This document shows positions 8,885 to 17,605 of a stretch of 64,000 nucleotides of DNA, piece after piece. Below the pieces are notes generated by a model that had not been told where the DNA came from, made no database searches, and saw only the letters and a list, made by a program, of their open reading frames with translations. The DNA comes from Ruminococcus sp. (GTDB taxonomy: Bacteria; Bacillota; Clostridia; Oscillospirales; Acutalibacteraceae), in the NCBI GenBank assembly GCA_017416065.1, contig JAFQDM010000012.1, forward strand, positions 23,828 to 87,827, written 5' to 3'. The position numbers and the translations under genes were made by a program. The stretch's first letter is position 1; every line of letters begins with the position of its first letter.

Positions 8885-9927
8885 GTCTTGTTGATATCAA
8901 ATCCATGAGCCACAGCGCTCTTTCTGAGTATATCTGCTCTTTGGGATTTCCGAAATTTCGTGCAGATCAGATCTATTCATGGCTTCATCAAAAGGGTGTT
9001 ACCTCATTTTCTCAGATGACAAATCTGCCGAAAAATATGATAGATAAGCTTTCTTCAATATGTTACATTTCTGTTGCAAATATTGAAAAAAAGCTTGTTT
9101 CAAGTTATGATAATACAATAAAATATTTGTTTTCTTTAAGCGACGGAGAGTATGTGGAGGCGGTGGTAATGGAATATCACCACGGCTATTCCATGTGTAT
9201 ATCCACTCAGGTCGGATGTAAGATGGGTTGTACCTTCTGTGCTACCGGCAAAGGTGGATTCATCCGCAATCTGAATGCATCGGAAATGCTTTCTCAGATA
9301 CATACAGCGCAAAGTGATCTGGGCATACGCATTTCAAACATAGTGCTGATGGGTATGGGTGAACCTCTTGATAATTTCACAAACGTTGTGGATTTCTTAA
9401 GGCTTGCAACTGACGAAAAGGGCTTGTCTGTAGGTGCAAGGCATATCACCTTGTCTACCTGCGGTCTTGTGCCGAGAATTTTTGACCTTGCAGATCTGCA
9501 CATTCCCGTGAATCTTGCATTGTCACTTCACGCACCCACTGACGATATCCGTTCAAAAACCATGCCGGTCAATAAAAAGTATCCTATTGATGAGGTACTT
9601 AAGGCTTGTAAGTATTATGCTGACACAACAGGCAGAAGAATCACTTATGAATATGCAATGATTCATGGCTTTAACGACAGCGACGAGTGTGCGTTCCTGC
9701 TTGCCAAAAAGCTCAAAGGCACCTTGTGTCACGTAAATCTTATTCCCGTTAACCCTGTGGAGGGTACGGGCTATAATCCAAGCAAAGATAAGCGGCTTGC
9801 ATCTTTTGTGGGCGTGCTTTCAAAATATAACATAAACGCAACGGTCCGCCGCACTCTTGGTAGTGATATCAATGCGTCCTGCGGACAGTTGAGAGGTAAG
9901 AATCTAAAAGACAAAGGAGGAGTATAA
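8881..9927 (+). CDS. rlmN: Dual-specificity 23S rRNA/tRNA adenine-C2 methyltransferase RlmN
   Basis: RlmN is a radical-SAM enzyme that methylates C2 of A2503 in 23S rRNA and of A37 in some tRNAs. The 348-residue protein has the cluster motif C113-x3-C117-x2-C120 and the two reaction cysteines expected from E. coli RlmN, at about C106 (SMCISTQVG) and C334 (DINASCGQL). RlmN also has GEPLDN-type SAM-binding sequence (MGMGEPLDNF). These features separate it from Cfr only by context and length, so the rlmN call rests on the housekeeping location. Confidence 0.95.
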   Translation: MSLVDIKSMSHSALSEYICSLGFPKFRADQIYSWLHQKGVTSFSQMTNLPKNMIDKLSSICYISVANIEKKLVSSYDNTIKYLFSLSDGEYVEAVVMEYHHGYSMCISTQVGCKMGCTFCATGKGGFIRNLNASEMLSQIHTAQSDLGIRISNIVLMGMGEPLDNFTNVVDFLRLATDEKGLSVGARHITLSTCGLVPRIFDLADLHIPVNLALSLHAPTDDIRSKTMPVNKKYPIDEVLKACKYYADTTGRRITYEYAMIHGFNDSDECAFLLAKKLKGTLCHVNLIPVNPVEGTGYNPSKDKRLASFVGVLSKYNINATVRRTLGSDINASCGQLRGKNLKDKGGV

Positions 9928-9928
9928 C

Positions 9929-10654
9929 TTGGAAGTTTTCAGTAAAAGTGATATAGGCTTAGTCAGAACATCAAATCAGGACGACTGTCGCTTCGGAGTT
10001 TTCTCAACTTCTTGTGCATGGGCTGTAGTTTGCGACGGAATTGGCGGAGCAAACGGCGGCAACGTGGCAAGTGCCTTGGCAGTAGATGTCATCAGCGAGC
10101 AGATAGAGCAGCTCTATGACGAAAAGCTTTCCAAGGAACAGCTTGCAACCCTGCTTACGGATATTGTTCAGCGTGCAAATACTCAAGTTTTTGACAAAGC
10201 TATCTCAGAGCCTTCTCTTGAGGGAATGGGCACTACCTGTGAGTTTGTGCTTGTTAAGGACAAAACGGTTCATGTTGTTCATGTTGGTGACAGCCGCACC
10301 TATGCTATCCGCGGAGGAAAGATTAAGCAGCTTACAGAGGACCACTCCGTTGTACACGAAATGGTTCGCAGGGGAGAGATAACCCCCGAAGAAGCAGCCA
10401 ATCATCCCAATAAAAATATAATCACAAGAGCTCTGGGTATTCGTCCCGAGGTTTGTATTGATTATATAGAGGCAAATTTCACATACGGAGATGTTCTTCT
10501 TATTTGTACAGACGGACTTACTAACTGTGTTTCTACAGGCGATATTGTCAAGATAGTACACGAAAACCGTGGAGAAGATATGACGAATAAGCTTGTAGAC
10601 AAAGCAAAAGAGGGCGGCGGCACGGATAATATAACCGTTACCGTTGTTTATTAA
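9929..10654 (+). CDS. prpC: PP2C-type Ser/Thr protein phosphatase (PrpC/Stp)
   Basis: The 241-residue protein has the PP2C metal-binding motifs SNQDD near residue 15, VCDGIGG near 35, GDSRTY near 115, and a late DNITV motif. It dephosphorylates targets of the adjacent kinase and the kinase itself in characterised relatives. The start codon is TTG, placed 8 bp after a consensus AAGGAGG at 9914-9920. It begins one base after the rlmN stop, and the kinase gene follows after 14 bp. Confidence 0.95.
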   Translation: MEVFSKSDIGLVRTSNQDDCRFGVFSTSCAWAVVCDGIGGANGGNVASALAVDVISEQIEQLYDEKLSKEQLATLLTDIVQRANTQVFDKAISEPSLEGMGTTCEFVLVKDKTVHVVHVGDSRTYAIRGGKIKQLTEDHSVVHEMVRRGEITPEEAANHPNKNIITRALGIRPEVCIDYIEANFTYGDVLLICTDGLTNCVSTGDIVKIVHENRGEDMTNKLVDKAKEGGGTDNITVTVVY

Positions 10655-10668
10655 GGAGGTAACTCTAT

Positions 10669-12657
10669 ATGGACAAATATGTTGGCAAAAAGCTGGACGG
10701 AAGATATGAGATAAGAGAGCTCATAGGCATTGGCGGTATGGCCAATGTTTACCGTTGCTATGATACTATAGATGACCGTGAGGTTGCCATAAAGATTCTT
10801 AAGGATGAATTCCTTAATAACGAGGAGTTTATCCGCAGATTCAAGAATGAATCAAAAGCCATTGCGGTGCTCTCACACCCTAATATTGTTAAGGTTTACG
10901 ACGTAAGCTTTGGAGATATGATCCAGTATATCGTTATGGAATACATAGACGGTATAACTTTAAAGGAATATATCAACCAGCAGAAGGTTCTTACCTGGAA
11001 AGAGACTGTTCATCTTGTTACCCAGATCCTTGCAGCGCTCTCTCACGCTCACAGCAAGGGAGTTGTACACAGGGACATCAAGCCTCAGAATATGATGCTT
11101 TTGTCTGACGGAACCATCAAGGTGACGGATTTTGGTATCGCAAGATTTTCTAACTCTACCCGTACAATGACAGAGCAGGCGATCGGATCTGTGCACTATA
11201 TTGCGCCTGAGCAGGCAAAGGGAGATATTACCGACGGTAAAACCGATATTTATTCTGTGGGTGTTATGATGTATGAGATGCTCACGGGGAAGCTTCCTTT
11301 TGATGGTGAAAATGCAGTTTCCGTAGCGTTAATGCATCTTCAGATCGTGCCCGATTCTCCCAGAAGCATCAATCCCTCCATTCCTGAGGGAATAGAGGAG
11401 ATTACCCTAAAGGCAATGCAGAAGCAGCCTGCAGACAGATACCTCTCTGCTCAGGATATGCTTGCAGATATTGACAGATTCAGAATGAATCCCAGCGTTC
11501 GCTTTGAGTATAAGTACCTTTACGACAAGCAGCCCACAAAGTACATTGATGCTGTCAATAAGGGCAAATCTCACAGAGCAGAGGAATATGCCCAGACTAT
11601 GAATAAAGACAAGGATGAAGAAAAGATCCGTCATAGCCTGACCATTCCTATCGTTACGGGAATCCTTATTGCAATTTGTATTGCCCTGATAGTTTGTATA
11701 CCTATTGGTATTTTTAAGAACAGCCAGTCAACTGAGGTTGAAGATGTAGATATTCCGAATTTTATCGGTAAAACCGTTCAGGAAGTTGTGGAAAACCCTG
11801 ATCTGAGTTTCAATTTCGAAATTGATTATGTGTATACTGAGGAAGAAGAGCTTCACGTTATTCTTGACCAGAAGCCCGCAGCAGGCTCAAAAAAGATCAA
11901 GGCTACGGGTACTATCAGTCTTACCGTCAACAGTGCACAGGGCGAACAGTCAATTCCTGCTATCTACGGCCTTCACGAGAGTGCGGCTAAGGCTGCTCTC
12001 GGTCAGGCAGGTTTCTATCAGGTGACGGTAATCGAAGTCAGCGATGCAAACGCTGAAGAGGACAGTGTTGTACGTTCTTACCCTGAGCAGGGAACAGTGA
12101 CCTCCCTTTCAGAGACAGTCTATCTTTACGTTGCAGGCGGTACGGCAGAATCAGAGAAAATAAAGGTAGATAACGTAATCAACCACACTAAAGATGAAGC
12201 GATCTCCATTTTGGAGGATGCAGGCTTCAGAGTTGATGTGGAAGAGGTAGACAGCGACAAAGCAAAGGACGTTGTGGTTTCTCAGGCGCCTCTTGGCGGA
12301 ATGCTTGAGCCCGGCGCTACCGTAATAATATATGTTAGTAAAGAAACACCTGAGAATTCAGTTACAATCTCCGTAGATCTGCCCGAGGGCATATCCCACT
12401 CAATGGTGTTTACAGTCAAGACTCCTGAGAACGAGCAGACACTCAATGTTCCGAGTGGATCAAAAACTCTGAACTTCAGCCTTACAGGAAGAGGTTCAAC
12501 CACAGCTCAGGTATTCCTTGATGATCAGCTTTACAGAGAGTACAGAGTAAACTTTACAGAGAAAAAGTATGAGACTTTGACAACCAACGAGTATGTGGAT
12601 TCAACTCCTGCAGAGACTATTCCGTCCGAAACTCAGAGTTCAACCGGAGTGCAGTAA
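10669..12657 (+). CDS. prkC: Membrane PASTA-domain Ser/Thr protein kinase (PrkC/PknB)
   Basis: The 662-residue protein has an active-looking kinase domain (about 12-275): glycine loop GIGGMANV, VAIK lysine, HRDIKPQN catalytic loop, DFG and APEQ. One transmembrane helix follows near 323-350, then three extracellular PASTA repeats between about 358 and 563, which bind peptidoglycan fragments in relatives. The last 90 residues form a beta-rich tail unlike PASTA. The product likely couples cell-wall state to phosphorylation; PrpC upstream is its phosphatase and RsgA downstream is a known substrate of such kinases in other Firmicutes. Confidence 0.95.
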   Translation: MDKYVGKKLDGRYEIRELIGIGGMANVYRCYDTIDDREVAIKILKDEFLNNEEFIRRFKNESKAIAVLSHPNIVKVYDVSFGDMIQYIVMEYIDGITLKEYINQQKVLTWKETVHLVTQILAALSHAHSKGVVHRDIKPQNMMLLSDGTIKVTDFGIARFSNSTRTMTEQAIGSVHYIAPEQAKGDITDGKTDIYSVGVMMYEMLTGKLPFDGENAVSVALMHLQIVPDSPRSINPSIPEGIEEITLKAMQKQPADRYLSAQDMLADIDRFRMNPSVRFEYKYLYDKQPTKYIDAVNKGKSHRAEEYAQTMNKDKDEEKIRHSLTIPIVTGILIAICIALIVCIPIGIFKNSQSTEVEDVDIPNFIGKTVQEVVENPDLSFNFEIDYVYTEEEELHVILDQKPAAGSKKIKATGTISLTVNSAQGEQSIPAIYGLHESAAKAALGQAGFYQVTVIEVSDANAEEDSVVRSYPEQGTVTSLSETVYLYVAGGTAESEKIKVDNVINHTKDEAISILEDAGFRVDVEEVDSDKAKDVVVSQAPLGGMLEPGATVIIYVSKETPENSVTISVDLPEGISHSMVFTVKTPENEQTLNVPSGSKTLNFSLTGRGSTTAQVFLDDQLYREYRVNFTEKKYETLTTNEYVDSTPAETIPSETQSSTGVQ

Positions 12658-13556
12658 TGAGCAATACTTGTAAACAAACAAACATCGGCATTATCGTTCG
12701 TCTGACGGGTGGATTCTATTATGTAGATTTAAACGGTGAGGTTTTGGAGTGTAAGGCGAGAGGGCGGTTTCGCAACAGAGGCGAGTCACCCGTGGTTGGA
12801 GACAGGGTAGAGGTATCTCTTAATTCAGACGGATATCATAGTGTTGAACGGATACTACCTCGGAAAAACCACCTTGTTCGTCCCCCTCTTTCTAACCTTG
12901 ATGCCTTGGTTATTGTAATTTCTACTGTTGAGCCCCTGCCCAATTATCTTGTTATAGATAAGCTTACAGCAGCTGCTGTTGATATCGGCACGACCCCATA
13001 TATCGTGTTTTCCAAAACCGATATAAAGGATTGCGAGACTCTTATGTCTGTGTATTCAAAAGCTGGGTTTAATACTTTTGCATATTACGACGGAGATGAA
13101 GAAAGCGTTTCCGTTATCCGCAAGGCACTATGCGGCAAGCTTGTTGCTTTTATCGGCAACAGCGGCGTTGGCAAATCTACTCTTATCAACAACCTTTATC
13201 CTGAGCTTGAGCTTAAAACAGGCGAGATAAGCCGTAAGCTTGGCCGAGGCAGACACACAACAAGAACTGTTGAGCTGTTCAAAACAGATTCAGGCTATAT
13301 TGCAGATACCCCTGGTTTTTCAACCGTAGACTTAGAAAGATATCATCTTGTAGAAAAAGAGCAACTTATGTACTGTTTCCCTGAATTTGAGGATTATATC
13401 GGCCAATGCAAATTTACATCTTGTATGCATATATGCGAAAAAGGCTGTGCGGTGCTTGAGGCGGTTGAGCAAGGGGATATTGCTGCCACTCGCCACGAAA
13501 GCTACAAAGAAATGTATAATGAAATCAAGGATATTAAGCCTTGGGAATTAAAATAA
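12657..13556 (+). CDS. rsgA: Ribosome small-subunit maturation GTPase RsgA
   Basis: RsgA is a circularly permuted GTPase that checks late 30S assembly. The 299-residue protein has an N-terminal OB fold, then the permuted order of GTPase motifs: SKTD near 117, P-loop GNSGVGKST near 166, and DTPGF. A C-terminal zinc-binding segment (CKFTSCMHICEKGC) completes the family pattern. The ATG overlaps the final base of the kinase stop. In many relatives rpe and thiN follow; here they do not. Confidence 0.95.
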   Translation: MSNTCKQTNIGIIVRLTGGFYYVDLNGEVLECKARGRFRNRGESPVVGDRVEVSLNSDGYHSVERILPRKNHLVRPPLSNLDALVIVISTVEPLPNYLVIDKLTAAAVDIGTTPYIVFSKTDIKDCETLMSVYSKAGFNTFAYYDGDEESVSVIRKALCGKLVAFIGNSGVGKSTLINNLYPELELKTGEISRKLGRGRHTTRTVELFKTDSGYIADTPGFSTVDLERYHLVEKEQLMYCFPEFEDYIGQCKFTSCMHICEKGCAVLEAVEQGDIAATRHESYKEMYNEIKDIKPWELK

Positions 13557-13569
13557 AGGAGAGGTTTCT

Positions 13570-14280
13570 GTGATCTATTCTATTTGTGGATTCAATGTAG
13601 AGTACACCCCTCAATATCATCGGCTCACTGCCCGTTCTGAAAAATACATTGCAGAAGACCAGAATGTTACCCCGGATTTTTCTTTGGATATTACTGAGGA
13701 TGAAATCAACGAACACATTGAGAACTATCCTATGACCGAGTCTCAGGCTGAGTACGTTGTAGCCGGAATTAAATTCTACCGAGCAATAATTCTCAGAGGT
13801 GCATTTTTCCTGCATTCAGCCGCTATGGCTGTTGACGGAAAAGGATTTGCATTTACCGGACCTTGCGGCGCCGGCAAATCAACTCATGCCTCTCTTTGGC
13901 GGCAGCATTTCGGTGCTGATGTGATCTCTGTCAATGATGACAAACCTGCCATAAGGTTTTTCGATGATGTGCCTTACATATGCGGAACACCCTTCTCAGG
14001 CAAGCACGATATTAACGCAAACGTCAGAGTTCCTCTTTACGGCATTGCCATTCTGTCACAGAATCCACAGAACAGTATGCACAGAGTATCAACCTCCGAG
14101 GCAATGAAGGTGCTTATGGAGCAGACTCTCCGTTCAGATACAGCAGAGGAAATGGGAGCGCTTTTTAATATGTTTGACAAGCTTCTCACAAAGGTGCCCG
14201 TATACAAGCTTAATTGCAATATCAGCGACGAAGCTGTACTGCTTTCTTACAATACAATGAAAGATAATGCAAATTTCTGA
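13570..14280 (+). CDS. HPr-kinase-like P-loop protein of unknown function
   Basis: The 236-residue protein has a central LHSAAMAVDGKGFAFTGPCG segment ending in a Walker A GPCGAGKST at residues 97-105, then DDKPAI and GTPFSGKHDI, the pattern seen in the HPr serine kinase C-terminal domain and in small relatives found in peptide-modification clusters. It lacks the long N-terminal domain of true HprK, and no HPr or PqqD gene is nearby. The substrate is therefore unknown. It starts at GTG 14 bp after rsgA behind GGAGAGG, so it appears to be the last gene of this operon. Confidence 0.7.
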   Translation: MIYSICGFNVEYTPQYHRLTARSEKYIAEDQNVTPDFSLDITEDEINEHIENYPMTESQAEYVVAGIKFYRAIILRGAFFLHSAAMAVDGKGFAFTGPCGAGKSTHASLWRQHFGADVISVNDDKPAIRFFDDVPYICGTPFSGKHDINANVRVPLYGIAILSQNPQNSMHRVSTSEAMKVLMEQTLRSDTAEEMGALFNMFDKLLTKVPVYKLNCNISDEAVLLSYNTMKDNANF

Positions 14281-14287
14281 TTATATT

Positions 14288-14328
14288 AACGCAGGGTGTT
14301 TTTTGTATCATCCTGCGTTTTCTTTTTT
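14288..14328 (+). terminator. Rho-independent terminator closing the yicC-to-rsgA run
   Basis: AACGCAGGGTG (14288-14298) pairs with CATCCTGCGTT (14309-14319), including one G-U pair, and a T-rich tail follows to 14328. Confidence 0.85.
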
Positions 14329-14357
14329 AAGAAATAAAAATATTGTGTTTAAACCTC

Positions 14358-14386
14358 TTGCATTTTTTCTGAATATATGATAATAT
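14358..14386 (+). promoter_or_regulatory. Promoter for the tRNA-Ala gene
   Basis: TTGCAT (14358-14363) is followed by TAATAT (14381-14386) after 17 bp, or by GATAAT (14379-14384) after 15 bp. Either places the start a few bases before the tRNA at 14400. Confidence 0.45.
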
Positions 14387-14399
14387 ACTAATCGTTCCT

Positions 14400-14475
14400 G
14401 GGGGCGTAGCTCAGCTGGGAGAGTGCTTGAATGGCATTCAAGAGGTCGTGGGTTCGATCCCCATCGTCTCCACCA
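14400..14475 (+). tRNA. tRNA-Ala, anticodon GGC, CCA encoded
   Basis: The 76-nt gene folds into a full cloverleaf. The acceptor stem GGGGGCG/CGTCTCC contains the G3-U70 pair that marks alanine tRNAs. The anticodon arm is CTTGA, loop ATGGCAT, TCAAG, giving anticodon GGC at loop positions 34-36. The T arm is GTGGG TTCGATC CCCAT, the discriminator is A, and CCA is encoded at 14473-14475. It has its own promoter and terminator. Confidence 0.97.
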
Positions 14476-14479
14476 GGTC

Positions 14480-14531
14480 AAAAGCCTTGAAATTCACAGT
14501 TAACGTGGATTTCAAGGCTTTTTATTTTTTA
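14480..14531 (+). terminator. Rho-independent terminator after tRNA-Ala
   Basis: AAAGCCTTGAAAT (14481-14493) pairs perfectly with ATTTCAAGGCTTT (14509-14521), with a small inner CAC/GTG pairing, followed by a long T-rich tail. Confidence 0.9.
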
Positions 14532-14885
14532 TATCAAAAATGTTATAGGGTCATCCGATTTGTTTTTTTGAAATATAGTGGCAGTTCCTTACAGATGTGT
14601 TTAGCGTTTGAATGTTTATGATATGTTTTATGTTAAGGTCATAACAAAAGTTTTCTCTTACCTCTACTTTTTCCCACCCCTTTATAGGGGAAAAGAGTTG
14701 ATTTCCCACCCCTAATTTTCTCAAGGGGTGGGGACATTACTGCGTAGAATATATATAATTACTATGTAATAATGTAATTCGTAAAGTAAACACAGATCCA
14801 TCTGCGTTATTATTTGTAATACAGTATTTTATTCACTAAAAGTATAATCGGAAGTTTAGCTGAAACATTCCCATTGGAGGACATT
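14532..14885. other. Gene-free stretch between tRNA-Ala and the small membrane protein
   Basis: No coding region with a plausible start and ribosome-binding site is seen here on either strand. The only clear structure is the C-rich/G-rich repeat at 14673-14733, listed separately. The rest is AT-rich and could hold the promoter for the following cassette, but no strong -35/-10 pair stands out. Confidence 0.6.
14673..14733 (+). repeat. Two CCCACCCC copies with one downstream complement
   Basis: CCCACCCC occurs at 14673-14680 and again at 14705-14712. The first copy can form a small hairpin with GGGG at 14687-14690. The second forms a perfect 9-bp stem, CCCACCCCT (14705-14713) with AGGGGTGGG (14724-14732). 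Because the G-rich strand is complementary to both C-rich copies, two alternative folds are possible. No T-run follows, so this is not a standard terminator. Confidence 0.6.
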
Positions 14886-15155
14886 ATGAGAAAAACTAAG
14901 CGCACAGGGAGCTTTTTTCTGTGTTTACTTCTTAATCTGATTATTAATTTAGAGTGGGCAATACCCGGGGTTATATTCCTTATATTACATTTTAGCTTCG
15001 GCTTGTCTTTATGGTATGCAATAATTGCTTTTTCCGTGTGGATAATTGTGATGATTATCTGGATGCTGATTATTGGTTGGGCAGGCAGATGCGGGGATTC
15101 TTCTGACCCCAAAAAAGAAAATAAGAATCCCTATTCCGTAAGAATTGAAAAATGA
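14886..15155 (+). CDS. Small two-helix membrane protein
   Basis: The 89-residue product has a basic N-terminus (MRKTKRTG), two hydrophobic segments near residues 8-34 and 36-64, and a charged tail. No family is recognised. The ATG at 14886 is chosen because GGAGG at 14876-14880 precedes it with 5-bp spacing; an in-frame TTG at 14874 would overlap that site. It sits 52 bp before the SPFH gene and may be the first gene of that cassette. Confidence 0.65.
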   Translation: MRKTKRTGSFFLCLLLNLIINLEWAIPGVIFLILHFSFGLSLWYAIIAFSVWIIVMIIWMLIIGWAGRCGDSSDPKKENKNPYSVRIEK

Positions 15156-15207
15156 TTGTTAAATAACAATTTAAATTAGATCATTAAAAACTGAAAGGAG
15201 TTTTATT

Positions 15208-16551
15208 ATGGGACTTATTAAAGCAGGACTTGGAGCCTTAGGCGGTACTCTTGCAGATCAGTGGAAGGAATTTTTCTACTGCGAATCTCTTTCTAACGAT
15301 GTTCTTGTTGCAAAGGGACAAAAGAGGATTTCCGGACGTTCTTCAAACACAAAGGGCTCAGATAACATTATTTCAAACGGTTCGGGTATCGCTGTTGCAG
15401 ACGGACAGTGTATGATCATCGTTGAGCAGGGTCAGGTTGTAGAGGTTTGCGCTGAACCCGGCGAATTTACTTATGATTCATCCACAGAGCCCTCTATTTT
15501 CTCAGGCAAGCTGGGTACAAGTATTCTTGAAACCTTCAAAACGGTAGGCAAACGTTTTACCTATGGCGGAGATACCGGCAAGGATCAGAGAGTTTACTAT
15601 TTTAACACCAAGGAAATTATGGACAATAAGTTTGGCAGTCCTAATCCTATTCCCTTCAGAGTGGTTGACTCCAAAATTTACCTTGATATCGATGTTTCCA
15701 TTCGTTGCTCAGGTATCTATTCTTACACGATCTCCGATCCTCTTTTGTTCTATACCAAAGTGTGTGGAAATATTGAGCATGAATATACCCGCGATCAGAT
15801 CGATAATCAGCTCAAAACTGAGTTTGTAAGTGCACTTGCACCTGCTTTCGGCAAGCTTTCAGATATGGAGCTTCGTCCCAATCAGCTTGCAAATCACAAT
15901 GAGGATATCTGCAACGCAATGAATGAGACCCTTTCTCAGAAATGGGGAGAGCTCAGAGGCATTAAGGTAGTATCGGTAGCCCTTAATCCGGTTACTCTGC
16001 CTCCCGAGGATGCAGAGATGCTAAAGCAGGCACAGTACACAGCAAGACTTCAGAATCCGGGCCTTGCAGGCGCAGAGCTTGTGGGTGCTCAGGCAGATGC
16101 AATGCGTGCTGCAGCAGCAAACGAAGGCGGAGCTATGAACGGTTTCATCGGTATGGGCATGGCAATGAACGCAGCTGGTGGTATGAACGCTCAGCAGTTC
16201 TTCCAGATGAATCAGCAGCAACAGGCTCAGCAGGCAGCACAGGCTCCACAGGTATCACAAGCTCAGCAAGCTCCTGCTTCGGCTGGTTGGAAGTGTGCTT
16301 GCGGTGCTATGGCAAACGGTAAGTTCTGCACTGAATGTGGTGCAAAAAAGCCGGAAGCAAACGGATGGACATGTGCTTGCGGTAATGTGGCACAGGGTAA
16401 GTTCTGTCCTGAATGTGGTCAGAAGAAACCTGCAGGTGCACCCCTTTACAAGTGCGACAAGTGTGGATGGACTCCCGAAGATCCTCACAATCCTCCGAAA
16501 TTCTGTCCTGAATGCGGAGATATTTTTAATGATTCGGATATAACTAATTGA
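15208..16551 (+). CDS. SPFH-domain protein with three C-terminal zinc ribbons (YdjI-like)
   Basis: The 447-residue protein opens with the YdjI/virion-core-type SPFH region (about residues 20-290), whose relatives assemble on membranes. A low-complexity Ala/Gln linker around 315-355 leads to three cysteine modules: WKCACGAMANGKFCTECG, WTCACGNVAQGKFCPECG, and a rubredoxin-like module with CDKCGW and FCPECGD. In Bacillus, YdjI is encoded with PspA, YdjG and YdjH in a membrane-stress operon. Here YdjG-like and other zinc-ribbon genes follow, but PspA does not. The ribbons may recruit partners or substrates to the SPFH scaffold; that is inference. Confidence 0.85.
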   Translation: MGLIKAGLGALGGTLADQWKEFFYCESLSNDVLVAKGQKRISGRSSNTKGSDNIISNGSGIAVADGQCMIIVEQGQVVEVCAEPGEFTYDSSTEPSIFSGKLGTSILETFKTVGKRFTYGGDTGKDQRVYYFNTKEIMDNKFGSPNPIPFRVVDSKIYLDIDVSIRCSGIYSYTISDPLLFYTKVCGNIEHEYTRDQIDNQLKTEFVSALAPAFGKLSDMELRPNQLANHNEDICNAMNETLSQKWGELRGIKVVSVALNPVTLPPEDAEMLKQAQYTARLQNPGLAGAELVGAQADAMRAAAANEGGAMNGFIGMGMAMNAAGGMNAQQFFQMNQQQQAQQAAQAPQVSQAQQAPASAGWKCACGAMANGKFCTECGAKKPEANGWTCACGNVAQGKFCPECGQKKPAGAPLYKCDKCGWTPEDPHNPPKFCPECGDIFNDSDITN

Positions 16552-16580
16552 TTGCTTTTTTATGATAAATTTTGTATAAT
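16552..16580 (+). promoter_or_regulatory. Internal promoter ahead of the DUF4428-like gene
   Basis: TTGCTT (16552-16557) and a perfect TATAAT (16575-16580) are 17 bp apart. The start point would leave only a few bases before the AAAGGAG ribosome-binding site at 16581-16587, so a leader this short makes the call tentative. Confidence 0.4.
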
Positions 16581-16594
16581 AAAGGAGAATTGTT

Positions 16595-17557
16595 ATGGGA
16601 CTTTTTGATAAAAAATTCTGTGATATATGCGGAGATAAAATTGGGCTTTTAGGAAACAGAAAACTTGAAGACGGAAACCTTTGCAAGGACTGTGCCAGAA
16701 AACTATCACCTTTCTTCAGCGACAGAAGAGGCTCCACTGTTGATGAAATTAAGCAACAGCTTGCATATCGTGAGGAAAATAAGGCAAAATTACCTTCATT
16801 TCACCCTTCAAAGACCTATGGCTTTTCAGAAAAAGTTTATGTTGATATGAATCAGCGTAAATTTATTGTTACCTCTGATAATGATTGGAGAAACGAAAAT
16901 CCTGATATTATCGACTTCTCTCAGATTGTTGGAGTTAATACGGATATTGAAGAGGAAAGAGAAGAGCTTTTCTACGAAGATAACGAAGGTAATGAAAAGA
17001 GCTACAATCCTCCCAGATTTAAATATGAGTATATCTTCAATGTGAAAATCAATGTGGATTCTCCCTGGCTCTCTGAGATCGAATTTGAGCTCAGCTCATA
17101 CAATAACCGCCCCGACAGCAGATTCTCTCCCTTATACAGAGAGCTTGAAATGATGTCTCAGGAGTTGTGTTCAGTTCTTACAGGTTCACAGATGCCTCAG
17201 AGTTATTCACAGCCTGCTCAGAATATGTATCAGACGGATAATTATATGCCTCCTCATCAGATGGGAATGAACGGTCCTTTCAATCCGTGCGTAATTCCCA
17301 CACCGGCGAATGTGCATCCTATGAATCCTGTTCAAGCACCATATACAACACAGCAGGGGATGATGTGGACTTGCAGCAGATGCGGTGCTCAGAATGACGG
17401 CAGATTCTGCCGAGGATGCGGTGCGCCTCAGACTTCACAGCAGAATAACAGCACTGCTGTCCGTTGTGATAAATGCGGATGGATGCCTCAGCCCGGTGAA
17501 CCTGCACCCAAGTTTTGTCCCCAGTGCGGAGATCCTATAGATTTCAGAGATATGTAA
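16595..17557 (+). CDS. DUF4428-type zinc-ribbon protein with rubredoxin-like tail
   Basis: The 320-residue protein starts with a zinc ribbon using C9, C12, C30 and C33 in the DUF4428 pattern (FCDICG, then DGNLCKDC). A beta-rich middle region (about 60-205) is followed by a Pro/Gln/Met-rich linker and two C-terminal cysteine modules: WTCSRCGAQNDGRFCRGCG and a CDKCGW/KFCPQCGD module. The last module closely matches the end of the SPFH protein just upstream, which suggests a shared partner. It has its own AAAGGAG site. Confidence 0.8.
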   Translation: MGLFDKKFCDICGDKIGLLGNRKLEDGNLCKDCARKLSPFFSDRRGSTVDEIKQQLAYREENKAKLPSFHPSKTYGFSEKVYVDMNQRKFIVTSDNDWRNENPDIIDFSQIVGVNTDIEEEREELFYEDNEGNEKSYNPPRFKYEYIFNVKINVDSPWLSEIEFELSSYNNRPDSRFSPLYRELEMMSQELCSVLTGSQMPQSYSQPAQNMYQTDNYMPPHQMGMNGPFNPCVIPTPANVHPMNPVQAPYTTQQGMMWTCSRCGAQNDGRFCRGCGAPQTSQQNNSTAVRCDKCGWMPQPGEPAPKFCPQCGDPIDFRDM

Positions 17558-17605
17558 GTTTTATCATCTTCTGTAAATCTGTTTAGTAGGATGTGATGAA
17601 ACCGT

